Part shown: piece after piece, positions 1 through 8,904 of the stretch
How the letters are laid out: every line of letters starts with the position of its first letter
Position numbering within the stretch: position 1 is the first letter of the stretch
Source: CAVSUZ01 sp963791885
GTDB taxonomy: Bacteria; Pseudomonadota; Alphaproteobacteria; Acetobacterales; Acetobacteraceae
Assembly (NCBI GenBank): GCA_963791885.1
Contig: CAWBUL010000006.1
Location: 2,294,001 to 2,358,000 of the forward strand
Direction: 5' to 3'
DNA length: 64,000 nt
The notes under the pieces: model-generated
Told to the model about the DNA's origin: nothing
What the model saw: only the letters and a program-made list of their open reading frames with translations
Database searches by the model: none
Translations under genes and position numbers: made by a program

Positions 1-2
1 AG

Positions 3-1022
3 GAGCCGGTCGGACCCGTGGCGGCATTCACGCCTTGGAATTTTCCGATCGACCAAGTGGTGCGCAAGCTGTCCTGCGCGCTGGCAGCCGGATGCTCCAT
101 CATCGTCAAGGCGCCCGAAGAAACACCGGCCTCACCGGCCGAGCTGATCCGCTGCTTCGCCGACGCGGGCGTACCAGCCGGTGTAATGAATTTGGTGTAC
201 GGCGTACCGGCCGAAATCTCGGAGTACCTGATCCCGCATCCGACCATCCGGAAGATTTCGTTCACCGGCTCTACTGCCATCGGTAAGCAGCTTGCGGCGC
301 TGGCCGGTGCGCATATGAAGCGTGTCACCATGGAGCTGGGCGGGCACGCGCCGGCCATCGTGTTTGACGATGCGGATGTCGATACGGCGAGTCGTCTTCT
401 GGCGACGGCGAAATATCGCAATGCGGGTCAGGTCTGCGTGTCGCCGACGCGGGTCCTGGTGCAGGAATGCGTGTACGATCAGTTCGTCTCGGGCTTCGTG
501 CAACACAGCAAATCGGTGAAAGTCGGGGACGGACTGGAGAGCGGCACGATTATGGGCCCGATGGCGAACCCACGCCGCATCAGCGCGATGGAAAGCTTCA
601 TCGGCGATGCGGTTCAGCACGGCGCGACGCTGCAGACCGGCGGTCACCGCATCGGCAACAAGGGCAACTTTTTCGAACCGACGGTGCTGACCGACGCTTC
701 GAAAGACACGCGCGTGATGAATGAGGAGCCGTTCGGGCCGCTGGCGGTAATCTCCCCCTTCAGCACGTTCGATGAGGTCGTATCGGAGGCCAATCGCCTG
801 CCATACGGTCTGGCGTCGTACGCATATACCCGCTCGGCCAAGACAGCCAACGCCATCGCCGCCGCGGTGGAAAGCGGCATGATCTCCATCAATCACCATG
901 GCCTGGCCCTGCCGGAAGTGCCGTTCGGCGGCGTCAAGGATTCCGGCTACGGATCCGAAGGCGGATTGGAGGCGATTGAGAATTATCTGAACACGAAATT
1001 CGTCTCGCAAGCCGGTCTGTAA
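3..1022 (+). CDS. NAD(P)-dependent aldehyde dehydrogenase, 5' end outside window
   Basis: Oxidises an aldehyde, possibly succinate semialdehyde, to the acid with NAD(P). The reading frame is open from base 3 (residues EPVGPVAAFTPWNFP), so the true start lies before the window and roughly the first third of the ~480-residue family is missing. Visible are the cofactor-binding segment FTGSTAIGKQL, the general-base region MELGGHAPAIVFDDADVD and the catalytic cysteine in NAGQVCVSPTRVLV. The C-terminal FGGVKDSGYGSEGG is typical of the GabD/SSADH branch, but the substrate cannot be fixed from this. Stop at 1020-1022. A DUF2325 gene follows on the same strand after a short gap, and nothing links the two functionally. 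Confidence 0.9.
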   Translation, partial: EPVGPVAAFTPWNFPIDQVVRKLSCALAAGCSIIVKAPEETPASPAELIRCFADAGVPAGVMNLVYGVPAEISEYLIPHPTIRKISFTGSTAIGKQLAALAGAHMKRVTMELGGHAPAIVFDDADVDTASRLLATAKYRNAGQVCVSPTRVLVQECVYDQFVSGFVQHSKSVKVGDGLESGTIMGPMANPRRISAMESFIGDAVQHGATLQTGGHRIGNKGNFFEPTVLTDASKDTRVMNEEPFGPLAVISPFSTFDEVVSEANRLPYGLASYAYTRSAKTANAIAAAVESGMISINHHGLALPEVPFGGVKDSGYGSEGGLEAIENYLNTKFVSQAGL

Positions 1023-1042
1023 CGGCACGGAACGCAGCAGGC

Positions 1043-2332
1043 GTGGGCGATAGACCGCCGCTGGCGGCAATGAGGGGCGGCACCAGCCTGGCGCCGTGGC
1101 CAAAATCGTTCAAACTTTCCTCATTGCCGCCGACTCTGATTGAACGCGACGAACCGGTGGTTCCGGACGCGCCGCGCCGTCGCACGAAGCTGTGGGAATT
1201 CAACGGTAACCTCCATTGCTCGATCATTGGCACGTGCCTGTTCACCGGCGAGTTGCGCCAGGTCCTGAGGAAGCTTGGCCTGGCATCACTGGACAGCACG
1301 GATCACGAACTGCACCGCGTTGCGGTTAGCCTTGCCGGGCGTCACGAGAAGCCGGCGAAGCTGCTGAACAAGGTGCTGGACGAGCGCCACCGCATCGCGA
1401 TCAATCAATTCGGCAAAGCGGCTGATGAAGACGCTGTGCTGGCGATGTGGCGTGATGCGGTCAAGCGCGGAGACATTCCCGGTGCGTATTGGGCAGTGCT
1501 GACGCATCCGGCCACAACACAGGCCGTCATCCAGGATGCGTTCGGCGAAGTGCACATGCTGTCGCATCTCGTCGGTGCGGCAAACCGTGCCGACATACGC
1601 CGGCTCAGTCAGTTGCAGGCGGACAACACCGATCTAGAGGAGCGCTTGCAGCGGCAGCAGGTCGCGTTTCGCCACGGGGTCGTGACGCGGGACACGCGCA
1701 TTCAGGAACTCGAGCAGGCGTTGACGATGGCAGCGATCAGCCAACCCACGGGGACGCGGGACGGTACCACGGCGTTGCGCCAGGCGATGACCGAACTCGA
1801 ACAACGGCTCGCGGGCGAGACGCAACGCCGACAGACTCTGTCGGAGCGACTGGACGCGGTTATCAGGATCACCGAGAAAGAGCGTGCTGCGCGCGCCGAA
1901 GCCGAGGCTGCAAGCGCCGCGCTGCAACGGGAGCTGGATGCGGTCGGGTTGTCGCTGAAGGATGCTGTCGCCGCCTCGTCAACCGCGTCGGCGAAACGGA
2001 CGCAACTCGATGGCATCACCCTCCTCTATGTCGGCGGCCATCCGCATCAGGTAATACATCTACGTGCCGCAGCGGAGCGGGCTGGCGCCACCTTCCTGCA
2101 TCATGATGGCGGCGTTGAGCACCACCTCAATCTGCTTCCCGGCCTGACCAGCCGCGCGGATATGGTTGCGTTTCCGGTCACCTGCATCAGCCATCATGCG
2201 GCGCAATTAGCCAAGCAGTTGTGCCAGCAGACGGGCAAGGCATTCCTGCCGCTACGCTCGACGGGCATCGCGTCCCTGGTGGCGGCGCTGCGGCAGCAGG
2301 AGGTTGCGGGCCTGGTGGGCGCGGCGGACTGA
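1043..2332 (+). CDS. DUF2325 domain protein with central coiled coil
   Basis: Function unknown. The C-terminal ~100 residues match the DUF2325 pattern, with LDGITLLYVGGHPHQVIHLR followed by VAFPVTCISHHAAQLAKQLC. A GG near the start and conserved His/Cys are typical of this small Rossmann-like domain, which is often linked to metal or redox contexts. The middle (about residues 180-310) is a long Glu/Gln/Arg/Ala-rich coiled coil. The N-terminal ~180 residues contain a segment around RTKLWEFNGNLHCSIIGTCL that recurs in alphaproteobacterial DUF2325 proteins. The start is uncertain: GTG at 1043 or ATG at 1070, neither with a strong ribosome binding site. It converges on the ModE-like gene, with the two stop codons abutting at 2332/2333. 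Confidence 0.8.
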   Translation: MGDRPPLAAMRGGTSLAPWPKSFKLSSLPPTLIERDEPVVPDAPRRRTKLWEFNGNLHCSIIGTCLFTGELRQVLRKLGLASLDSTDHELHRVAVSLAGRHEKPAKLLNKVLDERHRIAINQFGKAADEDAVLAMWRDAVKRGDIPGAYWAVLTHPATTQAVIQDAFGEVHMLSHLVGAANRADIRRLSQLQADNTDLEERLQRQQVAFRHGVVTRDTRIQELEQALTMAAISQPTGTRDGTTALRQAMTELEQRLAGETQRRQTLSERLDAVIRITEKERAARAEAEAASAALQRELDAVGLSLKDAVAASSTASAKRTQLDGITLLYVGGHPHQVIHLRAAAERAGATFLHHDGGVEHHLNLLPGLTSRADMVAFPVTCISHHAAQLAKQLCQQTGKAFLPLRSTGIASLVAALRQQEVAGLVGAAD

Positions 2333-2716
2333 TTACTTCGTAGCGCAGGCACGGTGCAGCGCCTGAAGGTGTTTTCTGGCGGCGAGAGCGGTGTCCATCT
2401 CGATGGCGCGATACTTCTCCACCACGGCTTTGCCGGCGGAGGTGAGCACCGCGCCGCCGCCCCCGCTTCCCCCGGCTGCTGTCTCCACCACCGGAGTGCC
2501 GAGGGAGCGATTGAGTTCTTCGACCAGTTCCCACGTCCGCCGATAGGACATGCGCAGCGCACGGCCCGCGGCTGAGATCGAGCCGCAGCGAGCGATCTCT
2601 TCTAGTACCGCCACCTTGCCGGGGCCGATCCGAGCCCCGCAACCGAGGTCGATGCGGATGCTCAATCTATCGCTAACGGGCGTCGTGGCGGGAGCGTCCG
2701 GCTTACGCTTGCTCAT
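2333..2716 (-). CDS. ModE-like winged-helix transcriptional regulator, no TOBE domain
   Basis: Single-domain LysR-type winged helix of the ModE N-terminal family, which in other bacteria controls molybdate uptake or molybdoenzyme genes. Diagnostic residues are KVAVLEEIARCGSISAAGRA, then MSYRRTWELVEELNRSLGTP and a wing GGAVLTSAGKAVVEKY. About 127 residues; the C-terminal molybdate-binding TOBE (MopI) repeats of full ModE are absent, as in many short alphaproteobacterial homologues. I chose ATG at 2716; an upstream in-frame start at 2740 would add eight residues. The divergent neighbour is a truncated molybdenum hydroxylase, and wrecked molybdate/tungstate transporter genes lie 2 kb away, so this regulator may have lost its targets. 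Activity is not provable from sequence. Confidence 0.8.
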   Translation of the reverse strand: MSKRKPDAPATTPVSDRLSIRIDLGCGARIGPGKVAVLEEIARCGSISAAGRALRMSYRRTWELVEELNRSLGTPVVETAAGGSGGGGAVLTSAGKAVVEKYRAIEMDTALAARKHLQALHRACATK

Positions 2717-2898
2717 GGCGCATTCTGGCAATGGTGACATGCAAAGTGGCTGGTTGACCTAAGGATGGCAAGTCGTCCTTTCATGCGGCTGTGGCGCGGA
2801 CCGCCTCTCGTCCGGTCGCGCGATGCCGCTATATCCCTTTGGATACTGTGCGCTACCCGATGCCACTCATGGCACGCTCCGAAAGTGATCCCCTCTGA

Positions 2899-3470
2899 AT
2901 GAACGCACAGATCGACCCCACATTGCTGATGGCTGACCGATTTGCGGTCGGTCAGCCCGTATCCCGCAAAGAAGACCCGGTTCTGCTGCGCGGTATGGGC
3001 CGTTATACGGACGATTTGAATCTTCCCGGCCAGCTTTACGGTGTCATGGTTCGCAGCCGCGTGGCGCATGGCACACTGCGTTCGCTCGATATCGAGCCGG
3101 CGCGCGACATGCCAGGCGTGCATCTGATCGTCACAGCGGCGGATCTGAAGCGGGGCGGCATCAAGACGATGCCGGCCGCTGCCGCCAAGAACCGTGACGG
3201 AACCCCGACGCCTCGTCCGCCCCAACCGGCTCTTGCCACCAATCGTGTGCGCTACGTCGGTGACCCGATCGCCATGGTGGTGGCCGAAACGATCGCCCAG
3301 GCGAAGGACGCCGCCGAGGCGGTGTTTGCCGATATTGATCCGCTGCCCGCGGTCACGACGGCGAGCGAAGCGGCTGCGCCGGACGCTCCACAACTGCATG
3401 ATGATGCGCCAGGGAATGTCTGTTTGGATTACCATTACGGCGACAGCGAGCAGGTGCCGGTACCGATCTC
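2899..3470 (+). pseudogene. Truncated molybdenum hydroxylase large subunit (xanthine/CO dehydrogenase type)
   Basis: Only the N-terminal ~190 of roughly 770 residues remain. The segment GQPVSRKEDPVLLRGMGRYT and the following VRYVGDPIAMVVAE are the a/b-hammerhead domain of CoxL/XdhB-type subunits, which bind molybdopterin cofactor further downstream. The whole molybdenum-binding part is missing. After about residue 188 the reading frame continues through ~180 bases of unrelated sequence and then, in the same frame, into an SDR gene starting at 3649. The open frame 2899-4392 is therefore an accidental fusion produced by a deletion, not a designed two-domain enzyme. No partner FAD or iron-sulfur subunits lie nearby. 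Confidence 0.8.
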
Positions 3471-3648
3471 GGCATTCACATCATGGATGTGGTCGAACGG
3501 CTGCGGTACGGCATCTGTTCCGGCCGGATCTGGTTGCGCCGGCGCAGTGCGCGCGCAAGGGTCGCCGCGTAACGTTGGAGGAAATCATGTCCGCCACGGC
3601 GAAACTCAAGGCGACGGTGAATTTGAACACACCCAGTGTGGGGATTGC

Positions 3649-4392
3649 ATGATACCCAATATCGATCTTTCCCGCCGCGTGGCACTGGTCACCGGTGCCT
3701 CGCGCGGGATCGGCCGGGCGGTTGCCCTCGCGCTGGCCTCGACGGGTGCTGCTGTGGCAGTGAATTACCGCGAACGCGCGAAAGACGCGGACGATGTTGT
3801 TGCGAAAATCCGCGCATCGGGAGGACGCGCCATTGCCGTCCAGGCGGACGTGTCACTTCGCAAGCCGATCGATGCCATGCGCGCCCGAACCGAGCAGGAA
3901 CTCGGTCCGGTCGATATCCTGATCAACAACGCCGGCATTGCGGTGGTGCGTGGCCTCGACGATCTCACCGAGGATGAGTTCGACCAAACAATCCTGGTCA
4001 ATCTTAAGTCCGCTTTCCTGTGCGTCTCCGCCGTACTCCCCGGCATGCGCGCACGCGGATGGGGACGCATCGTCAACGTCTCGTCCGGGGCGGCGCGTGG
4101 CGCGGGAGCCATCGGTGTGCATTACAATGCCTCCAAAGCGGGCCTCGAAGGCCTCACCCGTGGCTACGCCGCGCGCCTCGCGAAAGAGGGCATCACGGTG
4201 AATGCAATCGCTCCTTCTCTGATCGCTACGGATATGATCGGCCCGCTCAGCGACGCGGCGTCGCGCATTCCCATGGGTCGCCTTGGCACTCCCGAGGAAG
4301 TCGCCGCCGCCGTATTGATGGTCATTACCAACGGCTACATGACCGGACAAACCGTCCAGTTGAACGGGGCATGCATTTTATGTGACGAATAA
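3649..4392 (+). pseudogene. SDR-family oxidoreductase (FabG-like), frameshifted at the 3' end
   Basis: Short-chain dehydrogenase of about 247 residues. It has the cofactor motif VTGASRGIGRA, NNAG, the catalytic serine in NVSSGAARG, and the Tyr/Lys pair in HYNASKAGLEG, so the core is complete. The end is odd: the frame reads TGQTVQLNGACILCDE, whereas shifting one base after LNG gives GMHFM and a stop at 4382-4384, the usual short SDR tail. One base appears to be missing in the run near 4365-4370. The effect may be mild because only the last residues change. The start ATG at 3649 is inferred from SDR alignment; the frame also runs in from the truncated molybdenum hydroxylase upstream. Confidence 0.75.
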
Positions 4393-4414
4393 TACGCACT
4401 GAGCATTGCGTGCA

Positions 4415-5352
4415 TCATCGATCGAGCGGCCAAACCTGCACTGAATTCGGGTCGATATCGAATGTGCAGAATTCGCCCAGTGGCCCAGCAGTCTTGCCGT
4501 CGAAAACACGGACGCTGGCATCGCCGAAACGAATGGTGATCTGCCGCCCGATCCCCATCGATGCTGCGGCTTCAACACGCCCCTGATATGGCCCGTCGGG
4601 TATGAGCCGCGCCCGGGCCGGGGAGAAGTTCCATCCGACACGCTCGCCCGGCGTCAGCGCCGGGCCCGCCACCGCCACCGCCATGTTCTGCCCCACCGCT
4701 ATGCGGTCCGGAGCCACCACGATACCTGCGGCCACATTGTCGGCGCCCAGCAGCCGCGCGACCTGCACGTTCGCCGGGCGGCGGAATATCTCGTCGGTGC
4801 TGCCAGCCTGCAGTACCCGACCATTTTCAAGCACAACCAACTCATCGGCCAACAGCGCAGCTTCCAGCGGATCATGCGTTACCAAAACGGTCGTGGCGGC
4901 GACTTCCTGCTGCAAGGCCAACAGCTCACGGCGCAGCCGCGCGCGCAGCGGGGCATCCAGTGCAGAAAACGGCTCGTCCAGCAGCAGCAGCTTCGCGGGG
5001 CGTACCAGCGCGCGTGCCAACGCAATGCGCTGCTGCTGGCCCAGCGACAGTGCCGTAGGATGCCGTTCTTCCAGGCCGCGAAGGCCAAGGAGCTCAATCC
5101 AGTGGGAGGCCAGCCCCGGATCGGAGCCTGCCGGAAAACGCAACTGCCCGGTCACCGTCAGGTGCGGAAATAGTCCGTAATTCTGCGGCACATATCCCAC
5201 TTTGCGCGCTGCCGGATCAAGCATCGCGATGTTGTGGCCATCCAACATGATGCTACCCCGATCGCACTGCTCCAGGCCCGCGATCAGTTTCAAAATCAGC
5301 GATTTTCCTGACCCGGACGGACCAAGTATGGCCAGCCGCCGCGCCTCCGGCG
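4415..5352 (-). pseudogene. Molybdate/tungstate-type ABC transporter ATPase, 5'-truncated (ModC-like)
   Basis: ATPase of an oxyanion importer. The open frame from ATG 5293 begins after the P-loop, but the P-loop itself (GPSGSGKS) is present just upstream in the same frame at about 5310-5335, preceded by TPEARRLAI and then a stop. The rest is complete: Q-loop VPQNYGLFPHL, signature LSLGQQQRIALARAL, Walker B LLLLDEPFSALD, switch His in VLVTHDPLEA, and a C-terminal TOBE-like region. About 30 N-terminal residues are lost. Upstream the sequence jumps directly into the middle of a ModA/WtpA-type binding-protein gene, so the end of that gene, the permease gene and the start of this one have been deleted. 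No start codon with a ribosome site is apparent. Confidence 0.8.
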
Positions 5353-5459
5353 TCCATCAGTTGCATCGTCAGCCGGCCCTTGGGATCCAGCTTCGGGTCG
5401 GTGCGGCCGATACGGATTCCGGGTTCTTGCAGGACCTGGTACCAAGGCTTCGTCCTTAG

Positions 5460-6652
5460 GGAAACTCTGATCAACCCCGCCATCTGCGCCGCCCGGTCGT
5501 GGTGGTGGCGAAGACGGAGAAATCTGGATGCGACCTGAGGCCGGAATTCGGCGTTCGCGGGCCGGTTCGGCCGGTCTGCCGGATCGTCGCAGCGCTGCGG
5601 ACGCAGCTCTCCTCTCACGCAGCCAGTAGCGACCTTCGAGCGAGGTAAAGATTGGCGAGGCCGCAGGTGACGAACAGCCGGTGGGCATTCTTGTCCAACC
5701 CGCGATAGCGCACCTTCACAAATCCAAACACGCGCTTGATGACCCCGATACTATGCTCGACCTTCGCCCGTACCTTCGACTTGGTCCGATTGCGAGCTTT
5801 CTCTGCCTCATCGACAACACCGCGATGACGATATCGCCGGTTGGTGAAGTCCTGTGCAGATGGAGCATGCTCGCGGATGACATGACGCTGGCCACGATAG
5901 GCCTGGTCGCCCCAGACACGCCGTTCCTCGCCATGTAGCAGGTCACCAAGCACGCTGGCATCATGCACATTCGCCGCAGTGGCCACCGCGGAATGGATCA
6001 GCCTGGTCCTGCTATCTACCCCGACATGCGCCTTCATCCCGAAATACCACTGCTGGCCCTTGCGGGTCTGGTGCATCTCGGGGTCGCGCTGCTTTGTGGC
6101 ATTCTTGGTCGAACTCGGAGCGCTGATGATGGTCGCGTCCACGATCGTGCCGGTGCCCACCTTCAGACCCAGACTCTCAAGATGCTCGTTGACGGTGGCA
6201 AATATCTCAGTTCCAAGCTCGTGCTGCTCCAACAGGTGGCGGAACTTGCAAACCGTGGTCTCGTCCGGCACCGGCTCACGGCCGAGATCGATGCCGGCAA
6301 ACTGCCGCATCGCAGCCGAGTCATACAGCGCCTCCTCCACTCCGGGATCCGAGAGATTGAACCACAGCTGCAGGAAGTAGATGCGCAACATGCGTTCCAG
6401 TCCCACCGGTGGTCGGCCCCTGCCAGGCTTCGGATAGACCGGCTCGATCAGCGCACAGAGTTGCTGCCACGGCACTACCCGCTCCATCTCGGCAAGAAAG
6501 GCTCCCCGCCGTGTGGTCTTGCCGTAGCGTTCGAAGCTTACGCTCGCCAGGGTCGCTTGACGCATCTCGTTCGGTCGATCCGAATGTAATCAATGCCACT
6601 CAACTACAGGCTGCTCCGTGACCGTGTCGAGATGGGATTCTTCAGAGTCTCC
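5460..6652 (-). mobile_element. IS5-family insertion sequence, 1193 bp, with 4-bp target duplication
   Basis: The ends are imperfect inverted repeats: GGAAACTCTGATCAA at 5460 and, on the other strand from 6652, GGAGACTCTGAAGAA. Flanking TTAG occurs at 5456-5459 and 6653-6656, matching the YTAR target preference of the IS5 subgroup. It carries one full transposase gene. The insertion lies inside a ModA/WtpA-type gene and its removal restores that frame. Length and gene organisation are normal for the family, so the element looks complete. Confidence 0.92.
5615..6565 (-). CDS. IS5-family DDE transposase
   Basis: Transposase of 316 residues. It has the N-terminal DUF772-type domain (RGRPPVGLERMLRIYFLQLW) and a DDE catalytic core: first Asp in TIVDATIISAPS, second in VWGDQAYRG, and Glu in RAKVEHSIGVIKRVFG with the Y-(2)-R-(3)-E-(6)-K spacing typical of IS4/IS5. 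The frame is uninterrupted, so the protein may be active. The stop lies 155 bp from the left end and the start 87 bp from the right end of the element. Confidence 0.95.
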   Translation of the reverse strand: MRQATLASVSFERYGKTTRRGAFLAEMERVVPWQQLCALIEPVYPKPGRGRPPVGLERMLRIYFLQLWFNLSDPGVEEALYDSAAMRQFAGIDLGREPVPDETTVCKFRHLLEQHELGTEIFATVNEHLESLGLKVGTGTIVDATIISAPSSTKNATKQRDPEMHQTRKGQQWYFGMKAHVGVDSRTRLIHSAVATAANVHDASVLGDLLHGEERRVWGDQAYRGQRHVIREHAPSAQDFTNRRYRHRGVVDEAEKARNRTKSKVRAKVEHSIGVIKRVFGFVKVRYRGLDKNAHRLFVTCGLANLYLARRSLLAA

Positions 6653-7297
6653 TTAGGTCTTTCGCGAACTTGCTCGACGCGTTGTACCCGATGACCAGCG
6701 GCGATTGAGCAAAGGCAATGTACCAACTCACCCAGTTGCCGTTTGCCTCGCCCATCAGACTATCATTCACTTTCGGATTGGCACTGACGAACACGTCGCC
6801 CTGCCGCAGCTTCCCCTTGATCTGATTTGCCAGCAGGTCGGAGCCGCCGGCGAAACCTTGGAACTGATTCCCCGTCGCTTTATCGAATGCAGGTCCGATC
6901 CCATGCTCCATCAGGTTCACCAGCGATCCGGCGTACAGCGCGTTCACCGTCCCCGCTGCCAGCGCCGCCGGAGCCTGTCCGAATAAACCGGCCACTGCTG
7001 CCAGGCCCGCGCCCAGCCCTATCAGCCCACGACGAGTTGTGGCGAATCCTTGCTGTGGATATTCGCGCATGATTTGCTGTTTCCGTCCGCGTCGATCGGA
7101 CATCATTCATTCTCCGGGTTGTGGACTGATCGAAGCACATACGCCGCCAGCGTTGCGTACCTCTATCGTTGCGTGCCTCTATCCCGGTCGCCACAATATA
7201 GCCGCACGGATATATCAGCAAGGGGCGCTGGCGGCGAGCCCGTATGGTGAACGGCAACGCGCCCCCATGCTCCACACTGGACTTCCGGAGCATGCGT

Positions 7298-7321
7298 CGT
7301 TATGTTCGTTTGTACATAACG
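7298..7321. promoter_or_regulatory. Perfect inverted repeat over the ribosome site of the ALDH gene
   Basis: CGTTATGT at 7298-7305 and ACATAACG at 7314-7321 form perfect 8-base arms around an 8-base spacer, ending directly at the AAGGAGG ribosome site (7322 onward). This has the form of a dimeric repressor operator, for example of a GntR- or TetR-type protein. The position suits steric repression of the broken aldehyde dehydrogenase gene and possibly of the divergent ModA-like gene. No cognate regulator is identifiable nearby. Confidence 0.45.
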
Positions 7322-7335
7322 AAGGAGGCCCTTCC

Positions 7336-8438
7336 ATGGACGCAGCGACGACACATGGCAGGCTGAGCGAGCAGACTCGCACATTCATCGCTCGCCGCCA
7401 TAAGCTGCTGATCGACGGGAAGTGGGTCGATGCGAAATCCGGCAAGACCTTCGCCGTGTTCGATCCGTCGAACGGACAGCAGATCGCCAGGTCGCTGAAG
7501 GCGGCGCCGAAGATGTCGACGCGGCGGTGAAAGCGGCACGGCGGGCTTTCGAAACCGGCCCGTGGCCGAAGATGAAGCCGACCGACCGCGGCAAACTGGT
7601 GTGGAAGCTCGGCGACATTCTCGAAGCCCACGCCGACGAACTCGCGGAACTGGAAGCGCTCGATAACGGCAAGCCCATCCGCGACGCGCGGGCGGTCGAT
7701 GTGCCCTTCGGCTGCGAATTGCTGCGCTACATGGGCGGTTGGTCCACCAAGATCACCGGCCAGAGCATTCCGATCTCCGCACCCGGCGATTGGCACGCTT
7801 ACAGCCTGCGCGAACCGGTGGGTGTGGTCGGGCAGATCATCCCGTGGAACTTCCCGCTGCTGATGGCGGTCTGGAAGATCGCGCCGGCACTCGCGACGGG
7901 ATGCACGATCGTGCTGAAGCCGGCCGAACAGACACCCCTCTCCGCGATACGTCTCGGCGAGCTGATCCAGGAAGCCGGCTTCCCGCCAGGCGTGGTCAAT
8001 ATCGTCACCGGTGACGGCACGGCCGGCGCCGCGGTCGCCGCGCATCCGGACGTGGACAAGGTCGCATTCACCAGCTCGACGGAAGTCGGCAAGCTGATCG
8101 TCCATGCCGCCGCCGGTAACCTGAAGAAGGTGTCGCTCGAGCTCGGCAGCAAATCGCCGGCCATCGTGTTCCCCGATGCCGATCTCTCCGTCGCCATTCC
8201 CGGCGCCGCCAACGGTATCTTCTTCAACATGGGCCAGTGCTGCACGGCCGGGTCGAGGCTGTTCGTGCACGAGCGCATTTTCGACAAGATGATGACCGGC
8301 CTTGCCGACGAAGCCGCCAAGCTGAAGATTGGCCCGGGTCTCGATCCCGAAACCCGCATCGGTCCGTTGGTTTCGGATGAACAGTTCCAGCGCGTCTCCG
8401 GTTATCTTGACAGCGGCCGCAAGCAGGCGCGCGGCTAA
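7336..8438 (+). pseudogene. Aldehyde dehydrogenase, frameshifted and C-terminally truncated
   Basis: NAD-dependent aldehyde dehydrogenase (betaine/PuuC-like branch). A good ribosome site AAGGAGG precedes ATG 7336, and the first ~52 residues (KLLIDGKWVDAKSGKTFAVF) read normally. Near 7491 one base is lost: the frame yields ARSLKAAPKMSTRR and stop, whereas the next frame continues as VAEGGAEDVDAAVKAARRAF. The remainder contains IPWNFPLLM, FTSSTEVGK, LELGSKSPAIVF and the catalytic cysteine in GQCCTAGSRLF, then ends abruptly at GYLDSGRKQARG. About 130 C-terminal residues, including part of the oligomerisation domain, are missing. It is therefore inactive on two counts. Confidence 0.88.
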
Positions 8439-8904
8439 CTCCACGAGCGTCTTGACGGAATGCGCGGTCAAGGCAACACGCCTTGGCCGCGCCGCTGCGA
8501 GACGTGCCCGCGATGCGCGACGATCGAGTAGCCTGGCTGGGCCACACCGTATTGGGCATGAGCCGGAGCAAGCGGCGCCTGGCCGCCATCCGCCTCGATT
8601 TCGGCAGGCTTGTCAGCGATGCCGCCGAGGATCGCCAGCGCGAGCCCCTGCAGATAACTCGGCGCGAGCGCGCTTTCGGCGACGTTGACGATGTTAATCT
8701 TATTGATGTCAATGTCGGTGTTCTTGCATGCTGCGGGAGACGGCGTGTTGACCCCTACCCCGGCCGTCGTCCTGACCCGCTTGCGTTCCAGATGCTTGAG
8801 CGTCTTGATGCCTGAATCGGGGTGATGCGGCCCGAAGCTTGGCGCGTGCCGGACGTTCATACGCGACTCCCCTGCTCTTCGGCCTATGGTAACGACCGTC
8901 TTGC
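8439..8904. other. 466-bp stretch with no recognisable gene, possible remnant on minus strand
   Basis: Nothing here continues the truncated aldehyde dehydrogenase. On the minus strand an open frame from about 8862 to 8468 reads MNVRHAPSFGPHHPDSG and later NIVNVAESALAPSYLQGLAL, which looks like plausible protein sequence. I do not recognise it and it has no clear start context. It could be the remains of a gene that followed the UxaA-family dehydratase. Confidence 0.3.

Larger units (their letters stand above)
5353..7070 (-). pseudogene. ModA/WtpA-type oxyanion-binding protein, split by IS5-type element and 3'-deleted
   Basis: Periplasmic binding protein for molybdate or tungstate. The N-terminal part (7070 down to 6657) has a twin-arginine-like signal (TTRRGLIGLGAG, then an Ala-rich stretch), the ligand-site start YAGSLVNLME and GSDLLANQI. 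It ends KFAKDLR at the IS. The other side of the IS resumes TKPWYQVLQEPGIRIGRTDP, which is the hallmark WtpA region. Removing the IS and one TTAG duplication gives KDLRTKPWYQVL in frame. After LTMQLM at about 5355 the gene breaks off into the ABC ATPase, so the last ~120 residues are gone. ATG 7070 is chosen; 7106 is also in frame. Confidence 0.85.

Noticed and set aside
2899..4392. Novel two-domain molybdenum hydroxylase-SDR enzyme
   Set aside because: The first domain lacks its molybdenum-binding part, the linker is not protein-like, and the surrounding genes are also deleted or broken.
8468..8862. Minus-strand frame beginning MNVRHAPSFGPHHPDSG as a gene
   Set aside because: Composition is plausible but I recognise no family, no ribosome site is clear, and both neighbours are pseudogenes; kept only as a possible remnant.
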